64,000 nt of DNA from Curtobacterium pusillum (GTDB lineage: Bacteria; Actinomycetota; Actinomycetes; Actinomycetales; Microbacteriaceae), in contig CP018783.1 of assembly GCA_002025645.1 (NCBI GenBank), positions 1,426,001-1,490,000 on the forward strand, given 5' to 3'. Positions 49,277 through 58,276 of this stretch are shown here, piece after piece (position 1 is the stretch's first letter; each line of letters starts with the position of its first letter). The notes beneath the pieces are model-generated. The model made no database searches. It saw only the letters and a program-made list of their open reading frames with translations, and was not told the DNA's origin. The position numbers and the translations under genes were made by a program.

Positions 49277-50446
49277 ATGAGCAGTGGGTACGGAGGGCGA
49301 CGCCTGCGCGTCGCCGTGGTCGGGACCGGCATGATCGCCGGGGTCCACGCACGGGCCGCTCGCGCGGCCGGAGCAGAGGTCCTCGGAGTGCTCGGCAGGA
49401 ACCAGGCGAGGTCCGAGCAGGTGGCCGCGCAGCTCGACCTCCCCCGCGGGTACGCCTCCCTCGACGAGGTGATCGCGGACGCACCCGACGTCGTGCACAT
49501 CTGCACGCCCAACGACCAGCACCACCCGCAGGCCCTGGCGGTGATCCGCGCCGGCATCAACGTCGTGTGCGAGAAGCCGCTCGCGATCGACGCCGCACAG
49601 GCCGCCGAGCTCGTGGAGGCGGCGCAGGAGGCCGGCGTCGTCGCGACGGTGCCGTTCGTGTACCGCTACCACCCAATCATCCGCGAGATCCGGGGCCGCA
49701 TCGCCGACGGCGACCTCGGCCGCGTGCTCGCCGTGCACGGGCACTACCTGCAGGACTGGATGCTCGACGAGGACGCGTCGTCGTGGCGGGTCGACGCCGG
49801 GTCGGGCGGGCTCTCCCGGGCGTTCGCCGACATCGGCTCGCACTGGTGCGACCTCGTCGAGTTCGTCACCGGCGACCCGTTCGCCTCGGTCTCCGCCGCG
49901 ACCGACGTCGTCTACCCCACCCGACCGGCTGCCTCCGGCCCCTCGTTCTCGGGCTCCCCCGACCCCGACCCCGTCGCGGACGCCTCGCAGCGAGCCGAGG
50001 TCACGACGGAGGACACCGCGGTCGCCACGTTCCGCACCGGCACCGGTCGGATCGGCAACGTCGTCATCTCGCAAGTGTCGGCCGGGCGGAAGAACCGGCT
50101 GTGGTTCGAGGTGGACGGCACCCGCGGCTCGGCGGCGTTCGACCAGGAGCAGCCCGAGTCGGCGTGGTTCGGCAACGAGCGCGGCGCGCAGATCGTCGTC
50201 CGCGACCCGGCACTCGGCGTGCCGGACCAGCGGCGGCTGGCGCTCGTGCCGTCCGGTCACCCGCAGGGCTACCTCGACGCGTTCGCCGCGTTCGTCGCCG
50301 ACACGTACGCCGCCGTGCGGAGCGGATCCGACCCCGCCGGGTGGCCCGAGGGGCTGCCGACCTTCGCCGACGGGGCACGCTCGGCACGCATCATCGACGC
50401 CGTGATCGGCAGCGCAGCCGACGGCACGTGGAAGGAGATCCGATGA
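49277..50446 (+). CDS. Gfo/Idh/MocA family oxidoreductase
   Basis: 389 residues from the ATG at 49277 (GAGGGAG SD; TACGGT -10 at 49244). The NAD domain begins RVAVVGTGMIAGVHARAARA and has CEKPLAID near 97; FVYRYHPIIREIR near 130 and GGLSRAFADIGSHWCDLVEF near 173 line the active site (Asp and His). It oxidises or reduces a sugar, inositol or amino-sugar. The stop overlaps the isomerase start (ATGA), so both act on one pathway, likely sugar catabolism. Confidence 0.9.
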   Translation: MSSGYGGRRLRVAVVGTGMIAGVHARAARAAGAEVLGVLGRNQARSEQVAAQLDLPRGYASLDEVIADAPDVVHICTPNDQHHPQALAVIRAGINVVCEKPLAIDAAQAAELVEAAQEAGVVATVPFVYRYHPIIREIRGRIADGDLGRVLAVHGHYLQDWMLDEDASSWRVDAGSGGLSRAFADIGSHWCDLVEFVTGDPFASVSAATDVVYPTRPAASGPSFSGSPDPDPVADASQRAEVTTEDTAVATFRTGTGRIGNVVISQVSAGRKNRLWFEVDGTRGSAAFDQEQPESAWFGNERGAQIVVRDPALGVPDQRRLALVPSGHPQGYLDAFAAFVADTYAAVRSGSDPAGWPEGLPTFADGARSARIIDAVIGSAADGTWKEIR

Positions 50447-51366
50447 AGCTCGGGATGCTGACCGCCTGCCTGCCCGGGTGGTCGCTCGACCGCATCGCCG
50501 CGTTCGCCCAGCAGCAGGGGTACGAGCGCCTGGAGGTCGGCGTCTGGCCGGGCACCGGCGGCCGAGACTTCGAGGCGGCGCACCTGCCCGTGGCCGCCTT
50601 CACGGACGACGACGCCCAGGCCACGCGGGAGCTGCTGGACCGCACCGGGCTCGAGATCTCGGCGTTCGCGTACTACGAGAACAACCTGCACCAGGACCTC
50701 GAGCGCCGGGCCGAGATCAAGGAGCACCTGTTGCACGCGGTCGACGCCGCACAGCTCCTCGGGGTGCCGTACGTCGGTACGTTCGTCGGTCGCGACAACA
50801 GCAAGTCGGTGCGCGACAACATGCGCCTGGGCGACCAGGTCCTGCCGGAGCTCGTGGACTACGCCGGGGAACGCGGCGTGCGGCTCATCATCGAGAACTG
50901 CGTCATGGAGGGCTGGCACCCGGACGGCTACCCGGGCAACCTCGCCTACTCCCCCGAACTCTGGGACTGGGTCACGGGGCTCGGCTTCGGACTGAACTGG
51001 GACCCGTCACACCTGACCTGGATCGGCATCGACCCACTCGAGACGATCCTGCCGTTCGCCGAGCACATCGTGCACGCACAGGCGAAGGACCTCGAACTCT
51101 TCCCGGCGAAGCGCGACCAGTACGGGTTCTTCGGCAAGGTCGACAAGGGCGACGACCCGTGGGACATGGGCTGGTGGCGCTTCCGGGTTCCCGGACGCGG
51201 GGTCGTGGACTGGCCGCACGTGGTCGACCGGCTCTACGAGGCGGGCTTCGACGGCACGCTGAGCGTCGAGCACGAGGACCCGCTCTGGGGCGGTACCGAC
51301 GACAAGGTCCTCGAGGGGCTTCGGATCGCCCACCGCACCCTGCGGCCGCTCATCGCCGAGGAGTGA
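50443..51366 (+). CDS. Sugar phosphate isomerase/epimerase (xylose isomerase-like TIM barrel)
   Basis: 307 residues. TIM barrel with metal ligands typical of the AP endonuclease 2/IolE group: Glu in RLIIENCVMEG near 150, Asp-His in LNWDPSHLTW near 187, His in IVHAQAKDLE near 209 and a final Glu in TLSVEHEDPLW near 273. It likely interconverts keto- and aldo-sugars or dehydrates inosose. Coupled to the Gfo/Idh/MocA gene. A GC-rich hairpin ends the operon. Confidence 0.88.
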   Translation: MKLGMLTACLPGWSLDRIAAFAQQQGYERLEVGVWPGTGGRDFEAAHLPVAAFTDDDAQATRELLDRTGLEISAFAYYENNLHQDLERRAEIKEHLLHAVDAAQLLGVPYVGTFVGRDNSKSVRDNMRLGDQVLPELVDYAGERGVRLIIENCVMEGWHPDGYPGNLAYSPELWDWVTGLGFGLNWDPSHLTWIGIDPLETILPFAEHIVHAQAKDLELFPAKRDQYGFFGKVDKGDDPWDMGWWRFRVPGRGVVDWPHVVDRLYEAGFDGTLSVEHEDPLWGGTDDKVLEGLRIAHRTLRPLIAEE

Positions 51367-51372
51367 CCACCG

Positions 51373-51409
51373 CGCACGGTGCGAGGCACGCGCGGCCGCG
51401 CACCGTGCG
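51373..51409 (+). terminator. Hairpin after the sugar isomerase gene
   Basis: CGCACGGTGCG and its complement CGCACCGTGCG form an 11-bp stem around a 15-nt loop, 6 nt past the stop. It lacks a T-run, like the other terminators here. Confidence 0.7.
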
Positions 51410-51416
51410 ACGCCGC

Positions 51417-51450
51417 CGTGTTGCGTGTGTGAACAACACGTGACGTGTTG
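51417..51450. promoter_or_regulatory. Dyad CAACACG-TGA-CGTGTTG plus upstream half-site, candidate operator
   Basis: A perfect 7-bp inverted repeat (51434-51450) with an extra CGTGTTG at 51417-51423, 17 bp upstream of the dyad's left arm. It lies 48 nt before the 5'-nucleotidase ATG and 35 nt before its TAGGTT -10. Regulator unknown; it does not resemble the phosphate box GTTCACC. Confidence 0.55.
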
Positions 51451-51498
51451 CGGCACGCCCTGGCGCGCCGGCTGTGCGGTTTCATAGGTTCTTGGGCG

Positions 51499-53841
51499 AT
51501 GAACGCTCACACCTCCCCGCGCCGACGACGGCGCCTCGTCGGCAGCGCAGCACTCGCCACCGCCGGCGTGCTCGTCGCCCTGTCCGTCCCGTCCGCCGCC
51601 CTCGCCGCCGAGGGCGACACCACGATCGACATCCTCGACGTGAACGACTTCCACGGCCGCATCGAGTCCGAGGGCACCGCAGCCGACAAGGCCGCCGGCG
51701 CTGCGAAGCTCGCCGGCATCGTGCAGTCGTACCGCGAGGCCAACCCGAACACGATCTTCGCGAGCGTCGGCGACAACGTCGGCGCCTCGACCTTCACGTC
51801 GCTCATCCAGCAGGACGCGCCCACGATCGACGCCCTCAACGCGATGGACCTCGACGTCAGCGCGATCGGCAACCACGAGCTCGACAAGGGCCAGAGCGAC
51901 CTCACCGGCCGCATCGAGGACCGCGCCGACTGGCAGTACGTGTCCGCGAACATCGTGAAGAAGGGCACGACCGACCCAGCGTTCACCCCGTTCAAGGTGG
52001 TCGAGAAGGGCGGCGTCAAGGTCGGCTTCATCGGTGCCACGACGGAGGACCTCATCCCCGGCCTCGTCAGCCCCGGCGGCGTCGAGGGCCTCGCGATGGC
52101 CCCGATCGTCAGCCAGGTGAACCGCTACGCGACCGACCTCACCGACGGCAAGCCGGAGAACGGCGAGGCCGACGTCCTCGTGCTGCTCGTGCACGAGGGC
52201 GCCACCACCGGCGCGATCGCGGACGCCACCGGCACGGGAGCCTTTGGCAAGATCACCGCCGGCGTCTCGTCGAAGGTCTCCGCGATCATGTCCGCGCACA
52301 CCCACGCCACGTACAACCACTCGATCGCCGGCCCGGACGGCAAGGAGCGCCCGGTGATCCAGACCGGCTCGTACGGCGTGAACTACGGCCACCTGCGCCT
52401 CACGGTCGGTGCGGACAAGAAGCTGACCGGCATCACCTCCGAGGTGAAGTCGATCAACGCCGAGACGACGGTCCCCGCCAACCAGACGTCGGTGGACGCG
52501 GTCACCGGGATCGTCACCGCGGCGAAGGCCGTGGCCGACGTGAAGGGCAGCGAGAAGCTCGGTGAGATCACCGGCGACCTGCGCCGCGCCGTCCAGTCCG
52601 ACCGCGTCACCGAGAACCGCGGTGGCGAGTCGGCGCTCGGCAACTCCATCGCCGAGGTCCAGCGCGCCGCGACCGAACGGAACGGCTCGCAGGTCGCCTT
52701 CATGAACCCGGGCGGCCTCCGCACCGACATGCTCTACAAGTCGAGCGGAGCGGGCGACCCCGACGGCACCGTCACCTACAAGGAGGCGGCCCTCGTCCAG
52801 CCGTTCGCGAACACCCTCGTCACCGAGGACATGACCGGGCAGCAGATCAAGGACGCACTCGAGCAGCAGTGGCAGCCCGACGGCCTCGAGCGACCGTTCC
52901 TCAAGCTCGGCGTCTCGAACGGCTTCGCCTACACCTACGACCCGTCGAAGGGCCGCGGCGAGCGCATCACGGCGATGACCCTCCACGGAGAGCCGATCGC
53001 CCTCACGGACTCGCTCAAGGTCACGGTCAACTCGTTCCTGTCGACCGGTGGCGACAACTTCGCCGCCTTCGCGACCGGCACGAACAAGGCCGACTCGGGC
53101 CAGGTGGACCTGCAGGCACAGGTGGACTACTTCACCACCAACCCGAAGGTCACCCCACCGATCGACCAGCGTGCCGTCGGTGTGACGGTCACCCCGACCC
53201 CCGAGGGCGGCTTCCAGCCCGGTGACGAGGTCTCGGTGCGGCTCTCCTCGCTCGTGTTCTCGAGCGACGACCCCGCGAAGGCCGGCACGGTCTCGATCGC
53301 CGCGGGTGACGGCGAGCCCCTCGCCACCGCCGACGTCGACCCGACCGTGATCGACAAGACCGACGAGCAGGGCACCGCGACACTGACCTTCCGGGTGCCC
53401 GGAGCGACCACGAACCCGGTCGCTGCCGCTGCTCGTGCGTTCGCCACGACGACCCTCGCCGCCGCGGTCACGCCGGCCGCCACGACGGACGAGCCGCTCG
53501 TCGTCTCGCTGCCGAACGGGCAGACGATCACCCTCGCGGTGACGATCCCCGTCGCCGCGGTCGTCGACCCGACCGACCCCACGGACCCGACCGACCCCGG
53601 CACGCCGGGCACCCCGGGTGCGGGCGGCGGTGACGACGGCGCTGCTGGTGTCGACACCGACGGCGACGGCGTCGTGGACGGCACCGTCCCGGCGAACGCC
53701 GGCGGAGCACTCGCCTACACAGGTGCCGAGATCGCGGCACCGGCCATCGCGGCGGGCATCCTGCTCCTCGCGGGCCTCGTTGCGCTGGTGCTCGTGCGCC
53801 GGAACCGAGCACGTCGCGACGCGACCGTCCCGACGGACTGA
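51499..53841 (+). CDS. Cell-wall-anchored 5'-nucleotidase/2',3'-cyclic phosphodiesterase, UshA-like
   Basis: 780 residues from the ATG at 51499 (TAGGTT -10 8 nt upstream). Signal peptide about 1-37, ending ALAAEG. The calcineurin-like domain has ILDVNDFHGR near 44, GDNVGAST near 93, GNHELDKG near 125 and SAHTHATYNH near 270. The C-terminal nucleotidase domain contains NPGGLRTDMLY near 404. Then come an Ig-like stretch, a Pro-Thr-Asp linker, LAYTGAE near 740, a membrane helix and a basic tail: an LAXTG signal for class E sortase. It recovers phosphate and nucleosides from nucleotides outside the cell, which could feed the purine salvage genes. Confidence 0.92.
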   Translation: MNAHTSPRRRRRLVGSAALATAGVLVALSVPSAALAAEGDTTIDILDVNDFHGRIESEGTAADKAAGAAKLAGIVQSYREANPNTIFASVGDNVGASTFTSLIQQDAPTIDALNAMDLDVSAIGNHELDKGQSDLTGRIEDRADWQYVSANIVKKGTTDPAFTPFKVVEKGGVKVGFIGATTEDLIPGLVSPGGVEGLAMAPIVSQVNRYATDLTDGKPENGEADVLVLLVHEGATTGAIADATGTGAFGKITAGVSSKVSAIMSAHTHATYNHSIAGPDGKERPVIQTGSYGVNYGHLRLTVGADKKLTGITSEVKSINAETTVPANQTSVDAVTGIVTAAKAVADVKGSEKLGEITGDLRRAVQSDRVTENRGGESALGNSIAEVQRAATERNGSQVAFMNPGGLRTDMLYKSSGAGDPDGTVTYKEAALVQPFANTLVTEDMTGQQIKDALEQQWQPDGLERPFLKLGVSNGFAYTYDPSKGRGERITAMTLHGEPIALTDSLKVTVNSFLSTGGDNFAAFATGTNKADSGQVDLQAQVDYFTTNPKVTPPIDQRAVGVTVTPTPEGGFQPGDEVSVRLSSLVFSSDDPAKAGTVSIAAGDGEPLATADVDPTVIDKTDEQGTATLTFRVPGATTNPVAAAARAFATTTLAAAVTPAATTDEPLVVSLPNGQTITLAVTIPVAAVVDPTDPTDPTDPGTPGTPGAGGGDDGAAGVDTDGDGVVDGTVPANAGGALAYTGAEIAAPAIAAGILLLAGLVALVLVRRNRARRDATVPTD

Positions 53842-53847
53842 ACCGGC

Positions 53848-53913
53848 GCCTCCAGGCAGGGAACGGGCCGTCTCACCGTGGTGGGACGGCCCGTTCCCGT
53901 CCGCAGTGGAGGC
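53848..53913. terminator. Nested palindrome between convergent nucleotidase and EfeB genes (family member 7)
   Basis: Inner stem GGGAACGGGCCGTC with its complement (53859-53872 and 53885-53898); outer GCCTCCA pairs with TGGAGGC. The outer arms are the shared GGAGGC core of the family with an inserted inner stem. The remaining ~230 bp up to the EfeB stop show no gene. Confidence 0.7.
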
Positions 53914-54142
53914 ACGGTGCCGGTCCGCCGCGTCGGCCCGCTCCCGCAGGTGGACCAGCAGGCTGTCCCATCACGGTACTTCCCTGCGGTTCCGGCGATC
54001 TGCGGGGTACGCTCTGCCTGTCGCATCGCGACGCGTCGCGCTGGGTCGCCTCTCAGCCCGGACGGTGGTTCCGCCCGGGGGACTCCGCGACGCGGGTGCT
54101 CTCCGTCTCCAGGGAAACGACGGAGGGCACCCACTCACCGTC

Positions 54143-55420
54143 TCAGCGGAAGAGCTGCTCGCCGATGTACGAGCCCTTGCGGGGCGCGGGCGGCACCGCG
54201 AAGACCGCGGACCCGATGTGCGAGATGTACTCGTTCAGACGGTCCGAGGCGCCGAGCTTCCGCTGGAGCGTCGTGAAGTGCTCCGGGTCGTTCATGTACG
54301 CCGTGAAGAGCAGGCCGGCGTCGAGCTGCCCGAACTGGTTCAGGCCGTCCGTGTAGTTGTACGGGCGCCGGAGGATCTTCACGCCACCGTTCGCCTCGTG
54401 TGCGGCGAGGGCGATGTGCGACGTCGGGTCGATCTTCGTCTCGCCGCCCTTGTGCACAGCAGCGAAGTCCGGGGTGGTGTGCTCGGAGCCTCCGGAGAGC
54501 GGTGCGCCCTCGATCTTCGTCCGACCGAACACCCGCTGCTGGTCGCTGACGACGTCGGCGTCCCAGATCTCGATGTTCATCCGGATCTTGCGGGCCACCT
54601 GGTACGTGCCGCCACGCATCCAGTCCGCACCGTCACCGGCGTCGTCGATCCACACGAAGCGGTCGTAGTCCTCGTCGGTGGTGATGTTGCGGGTGCCGTC
54701 CTTGAATCCCATGAGGTTCCGCGGCGTCGCCTGGCTCGGCCCCGCCGAGGCACGGCCGAAGCCGAGCACGGTCCACCGGACGGTCGCGGTCCCCCTGGCC
54801 ATCCGGGCGAGGTCGCGGACGGCGTGGTACGCCACCTGCGGGTCGTCGGCGCAGGCCTGCAGGGAGAGGTCGCCGCCGGTGAGGCCCTCGTCGAGGTTGT
54901 CGCTCGGCAGGGTCGGGATCGCGGCGAGGTGCGCCGGCTTCTTCGACGCGAGCCCGAAGCGTTCGTCGAAGATCCCCGGGCCGAGTCCGACCGTCACGGT
55001 GAGGGACGCAGGGCCGAGGTCGAGCGCCTCCCCCGTGTCCGCGCCGACGCCGTCGCCGTGCGCGGGTTCGACACTGCCGACGGTCTTGCCCGCCTGCAGC
55101 TGCGCGATCGACGCCGACCAGCGGGCGAGCAGCACCTGCAGGTCCGTCGCCACGCTCGACGACACGTCGAACGTCATGAACACGCAGTACCGCTGGGGTG
55201 CGGTCTGCACGCCGCCCTGGGGCTGCCGCGCGGCAGTCGCGTAGAACGGGTGGCTCTGCGAGAGGTCGATCGACTCGTCGCCGTTCGTCGCCGCGGTGAA
55301 CGGGTTCACCCCGGTCGCGGCGGTGGCTCCGGCGATCCCGGCCGCCGCCCCGACGCCGGCGCCGGCTGCGGCGACACCGGCGCCGAACAGCCCGCGCCGG
55401 GAGACGGGTGGGATCGTCAC
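54143..55420 (-). CDS. efeB: Dyp-type heme peroxidase EfeB (deferrochelatase), Tat-exported
   Basis: 425 residues from the GTG at 55420, which overlaps the EfeO stop. A twin-arginine signal SRRGLFGAG is followed by a hydrophobic Ala/Gly stretch (about 5-35). NLMGFKDGTRN near 240 is the GxxDG motif with the catalytic Asp; the heme-ligand His and distal Arg are in the C-terminal half. EfeB works outside the membrane, folded with heme before export, and oxidises iron for the EfeUO importer or extracts iron from heme. Confidence 0.93.
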   Translation of the reverse strand: MTIPPVSRRGLFGAGVAAAGAGVGAAAGIAGATAATGVNPFTAATNGDESIDLSQSHPFYATAARQPQGGVQTAPQRYCVFMTFDVSSSVATDLQVLLARWSASIAQLQAGKTVGSVEPAHGDGVGADTGEALDLGPASLTVTVGLGPGIFDERFGLASKKPAHLAAIPTLPSDNLDEGLTGGDLSLQACADDPQVAYHAVRDLARMARGTATVRWTVLGFGRASAGPSQATPRNLMGFKDGTRNITTDEDYDRFVWIDDAGDGADWMRGGTYQVARKIRMNIEIWDADVVSDQQRVFGRTKIEGAPLSGGSEHTTPDFAAVHKGGETKIDPTSHIALAAHEANGGVKILRRPYNYTDGLNQFGQLDAGLLFTAYMNDPEHFTTLQRKLGASDRLNEYISHIGSAVFAVPPAPRKGSYIGEQLFR

Positions 55421-56640
55421 GCGGTGGCGACCTTCTCGGCGAGGCGGGACAGCGGGTCCTGCAGCGCCTGGACCTGCTGCGAGATCGTGTTCGCGTCGGA
55501 GGCCTTGGTCGCCGCGTCCCACGTGTCGAACCCGCCGAGGTCGTCCGCGTTGCGGTAGTCGTCCATGAGCGTGTTCGTCGCGTCGAACTGCTTCGCGATC
55601 TGCTTCGTCAGCGTCGGGTCGAGCTTCGTCAGGCCCGGCTTGAGGTAGGCGAAGGCCTGTCGTGCGCCCTCGACGTTCGCGGCGAGGTCGACGAGGTCGA
55701 TGTGGCTGTACGCCTCTTCCTCACCGGTGACCTTGTTCGACTGGACCTCCTCGAGCAGGCCGGCTGCGCCGTTGGCGAGGTCCTCCGGCTTGTAGTCGAG
55801 CGTCGGCACGAGCTTCGCCAGGAGCTCGACGTTCTCGGTGAGCGACGCGGCGGTCTTCTTCGTCGTGTCGGTGATCGCTCCGGCCTGGAACAGGTCCTTC
55901 TCGACCGCGTGGAAGCCGCTCCAACCGACGGCGTCGTCGAGGTTCGACGCGCGCATGTCGATGAGGTAGTCGAGGTTGCCGGCGTTGTCGGTGGCCTTGA
56001 AGCCCTTCTTGACGAAGCCGTCGACGTCGCTCTCGACGTGCTCGTAGAACGGGCGGGCGTTCGCGTAGTCGGTCTTCGCCGCGGCGAGGTCGCCCTTGTC
56101 GACGTCGGCCTGCAGCTGCTTCACGGCGGTGACCATGTCGGTGACCTGGCCGTCGACGTACTCGGCGTAGCCCTTGGTGCCCTCGTCGAGCAGGGTCGCG
56201 GCGCTGCTGTTCGCCGTCGAGGTCACCTTGCCGGTGACGGTGAAGTCCGTCAGCTCTTTGGTCGCGCCGGGGCAGTACACCTGGTACTTCCCGCCGGTGA
56301 GCGTCGCGGTGAACCGCACGGCGTCGAGACCGGGCGCGAGGTTCTCCTTCTCGCCGAGGATGCGCTGGTCCTGCAGCAGCTCGACCTCGGTGATGGCGGT
56401 CGACGACTCGTTCTTCACGGTGAACGTGACCGGGCCGGCCGGGACCTTCGTCTCGGAGACGGCGCACTTGTCGGATCCGTCGTTCGTCAGCGTGACGGAG
56501 ACCCGGGAGACCTTGCCGGAGCTGCTCGCGTCGTCGCTCGCCGACGTCGACGAGTTCGCGCACCCGGTGAGGGCGAGGGCGGTGACGACGCCGAGGGCGC
56601 CCAGGGCGATCAGGGGGCGGGCTGTCCTAGCGGAGGGCAT
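55417..56640 (-). CDS. efeO: Iron uptake system lipoprotein EfeO (cupredoxin plus M75 peptidase-like domain)
   Basis: 407 residues. Lipobox LTGC (Cys near 26). An N-terminal cupredoxin-like domain (about 40-135) ends with YQVYCPGATKELTDF; the M75 imelysin domain follows with the HxxE metal motif in GWSGFHAVEKDLF near 240. It binds and presents iron to EfeU. Its start overlaps EfeU's end by 14 bp and its stop overlaps EfeB's start, so the three genes are one coupled operon. Confidence 0.93.
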   Translation of the reverse strand: MPSARTARPLIALGALGVVTALALTGCANSSTSASDDASSSGKVSRVSVTLTNDGSDKCAVSETKVPAGPVTFTVKNESSTAITEVELLQDQRILGEKENLAPGLDAVRFTATLTGGKYQVYCPGATKELTDFTVTGKVTSTANSSAATLLDEGTKGYAEYVDGQVTDMVTAVKQLQADVDKGDLAAAKTDYANARPFYEHVESDVDGFVKKGFKATDNAGNLDYLIDMRASNLDDAVGWSGFHAVEKDLFQAGAITDTTKKTAASLTENVELLAKLVPTLDYKPEDLANGAAGLLEEVQSNKVTGEEEAYSHIDLVDLAANVEGARQAFAYLKPGLTKLDPTLTKQIAKQFDATNTLMDDYRNADDLGGFDTWDAATKASDANTISQQVQALQDPLSRLAEKVATA

Positions 56641-58216
56641 ACTCGGTGCTCCTTGTGGGGTCGTCCGCGGGTGGGCCGCGCGACGGGTCGGTTTCGGGGG
56701 TGGTGGTCGTGGGCTCGGGCCGGTGTCGTCGGTCGCGCAGCGCGAGCAGCGCCTGGGCAGCGGCGGCCACGCCGAGGGCGATCGGCAGCCAGGCCTTCCA
56801 GAGCAGCAGCTCGGCACTGCGGGTGTCCGCGGCCGCCACGGCGGCAGCGGATCGCTGGACGGTCGCGTTCGGGACGGACCACACGGTCCGGTCCAGCGTG
56901 GTGGTGCGAGCGGACGGGAGGCCCCCACCGCTCAGCGTGAGCACCGTGCGTTCCGCGCGACTCGCGTCCAGGACCCCACCACGGACGGTCCACAGGCTCA
57001 CGGTGTCACGGACGGACCAGCGTGCGGTGAAGGGACCCGGGTTGGTCGAGGGCGAGATCCCGACGGGGACGCGGCCGAACAGGTCGACGAGGTCGTCGAG
57101 CGTCAGGCTCGTCGGCCGCTGCGCGGCCGTGGCGTCCTCGGTCAGCCGCCAGCGGTCCGCGGTCACGCCCGCGCGGGTGACGCGACGGTGGGCCGATGCC
57201 GGCAACGCGAGTCGCGCCTCCTGGCCGGATCCGCTGGTGCGGAGGACGCCCGTCGCACCGTCGACGGACGCCGTGACGGACGTGGCGTCGCCGGTGACGG
57301 CGGTGGTGCGTGGGAGGTCCGCACCACCGGTCGGGACGGCGATCGCGAGCGCCGCGGCCGCGACGGCGAGGACACCGGCGATGCCGAACCGCACGGCGGG
57401 GACGCGCGCGCGGGACGGACGCCAGGCGCGGGGCCACAGCGAGATCGCGAGGACCGGGACGACGTAGAGGACCCAGCCGAGGACCTCGATGACGCGCGGG
57501 TCCGGCGGGATGCCGAGGACGCCGGTGACGAGGGCGCCCTGCACGGACCCGTTCGGGGCGAGCCAGCTCAGGTCGACGGTGCGCTGCTGCCCGATGACGA
57601 TCCAGCCGGCCTCGTGCGCACGGCGGAGCACGGTCAGCACGAGGCCGCCCGCGACGAACACCAGGAAGACCCCGGTGCCGGTGAAGAACTTCGACAGGTT
57701 CAGCCGGACGCCGCCGGTGTAGATGCCGTACCCGATGACCACGGCGCCGGCGATGCCGATGACCGCGCCGAGCGCCGCGAGTCCGGTGTCCGACGAGGCC
57801 TGGAACGTGGCGAGCAGGAAGACGGCGGTCTCGAAGCCCTCCTTGAGGACGGCCAGGAAGGCCATGCCGGCGAGGGCCCAGGCGGTGCCCCGGCCGAGGG
57901 CCTCCGTCGCGCTGGCTTCGAGTTCCTTCGTGAGTGTGCGCGCGTGCGTGCGCATCCAGACGATCATCCCCGTGACGAAGACGACGGCGACGATGCCGAT
58001 GATCGCCTCCATGCCCTCCTGCTGCGCCTGCGGCAGGGCCCGCTCCACGACCTGCAGTCCGAAGCCGACGGCGACGCTGAGCACGACGGCCACACCGACG
58101 CCGAGCCACATGGGGGCGAGGGGGACGCGGTTGCGACGCAGGAACGCGGCGATGATGCCGACGATGAGCGTCGCTTCGAGGCCTTCGCGGAGGCCGATGA
58201 CGAGAGTGGCGAGCAT
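56627..58216 (-). CDS. efeU: Iron permease EfeU (FTR1 family) with a C-terminal extracellular extension
   Basis: 529 residues, about twice the E. coli EfeU length. The N-terminal 285 residues hold seven membrane helices with both REGLE-type iron motifs: LREGLEATL near 9 and KEGFETAVF near 126. After an eighth helix (about 275-300) a ~190-residue beta-rich extracellular region follows, then another helix near 480 and a short cytoplasmic tail. The extension may dock EfeO. The ATG is 3 nt from an iron box (58220-58238), whose TAGCCT -10 is 10 nt upstream, so iron scarcity should turn the operon on. Confidence 0.92.
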   Translation of the reverse strand: MLATLVIGLREGLEATLIVGIIAAFLRRNRVPLAPMWLGVGVAVVLSVAVGFGLQVVERALPQAQQEGMEAIIGIVAVVFVTGMIVWMRTHARTLTKELEASATEALGRGTAWALAGMAFLAVLKEGFETAVFLLATFQASSDTGLAALGAVIGIAGAVVIGYGIYTGGVRLNLSKFFTGTGVFLVFVAGGLVLTVLRRAHEAGWIVIGQQRTVDLSWLAPNGSVQGALVTGVLGIPPDPRVIEVLGWVLYVVPVLAISLWPRAWRPSRARVPAVRFGIAGVLAVAAAALAIAVPTGGADLPRTTAVTGDATSVTASVDGATGVLRTSGSGQEARLALPASAHRRVTRAGVTADRWRLTEDATAAQRPTSLTLDDLVDLFGRVPVGISPSTNPGPFTARWSVRDTVSLWTVRGGVLDASRAERTVLTLSGGGLPSARTTTLDRTVWSVPNATVQRSAAAVAAADTRSAELLLWKAWLPIALGVAAAAQALLALRDRRHRPEPTTTTPETDPSRGPPADDPTRSTEYALR

Positions 58217-58219
58217 GAC

Positions 58220-58238
58220 GAAGGTGAGGCTAACCTAA
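58220..58238 (-). promoter_or_regulatory. IdeR/DtxR-type iron box before efeUOB
   Basis: On the minus strand TTAGGTTAGCCTCACCTTC: the first 12 positions fit the consensus exactly, the second half partly. It contains the same TAGCCT -10 element seen in the two siderophore-cluster boxes. Confidence 0.85.
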
Positions 58239-58276
58239 CCGCCGCCCGACCCGCCACTCCCCGCGGGTGATGTTTG

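Noticed and set aside
53914-54142. Short open frames between the nucleotidase palindrome and efeB
   Set aside because: They read through the palindrome and efeB antisense, with no start signals or recognisable domains.
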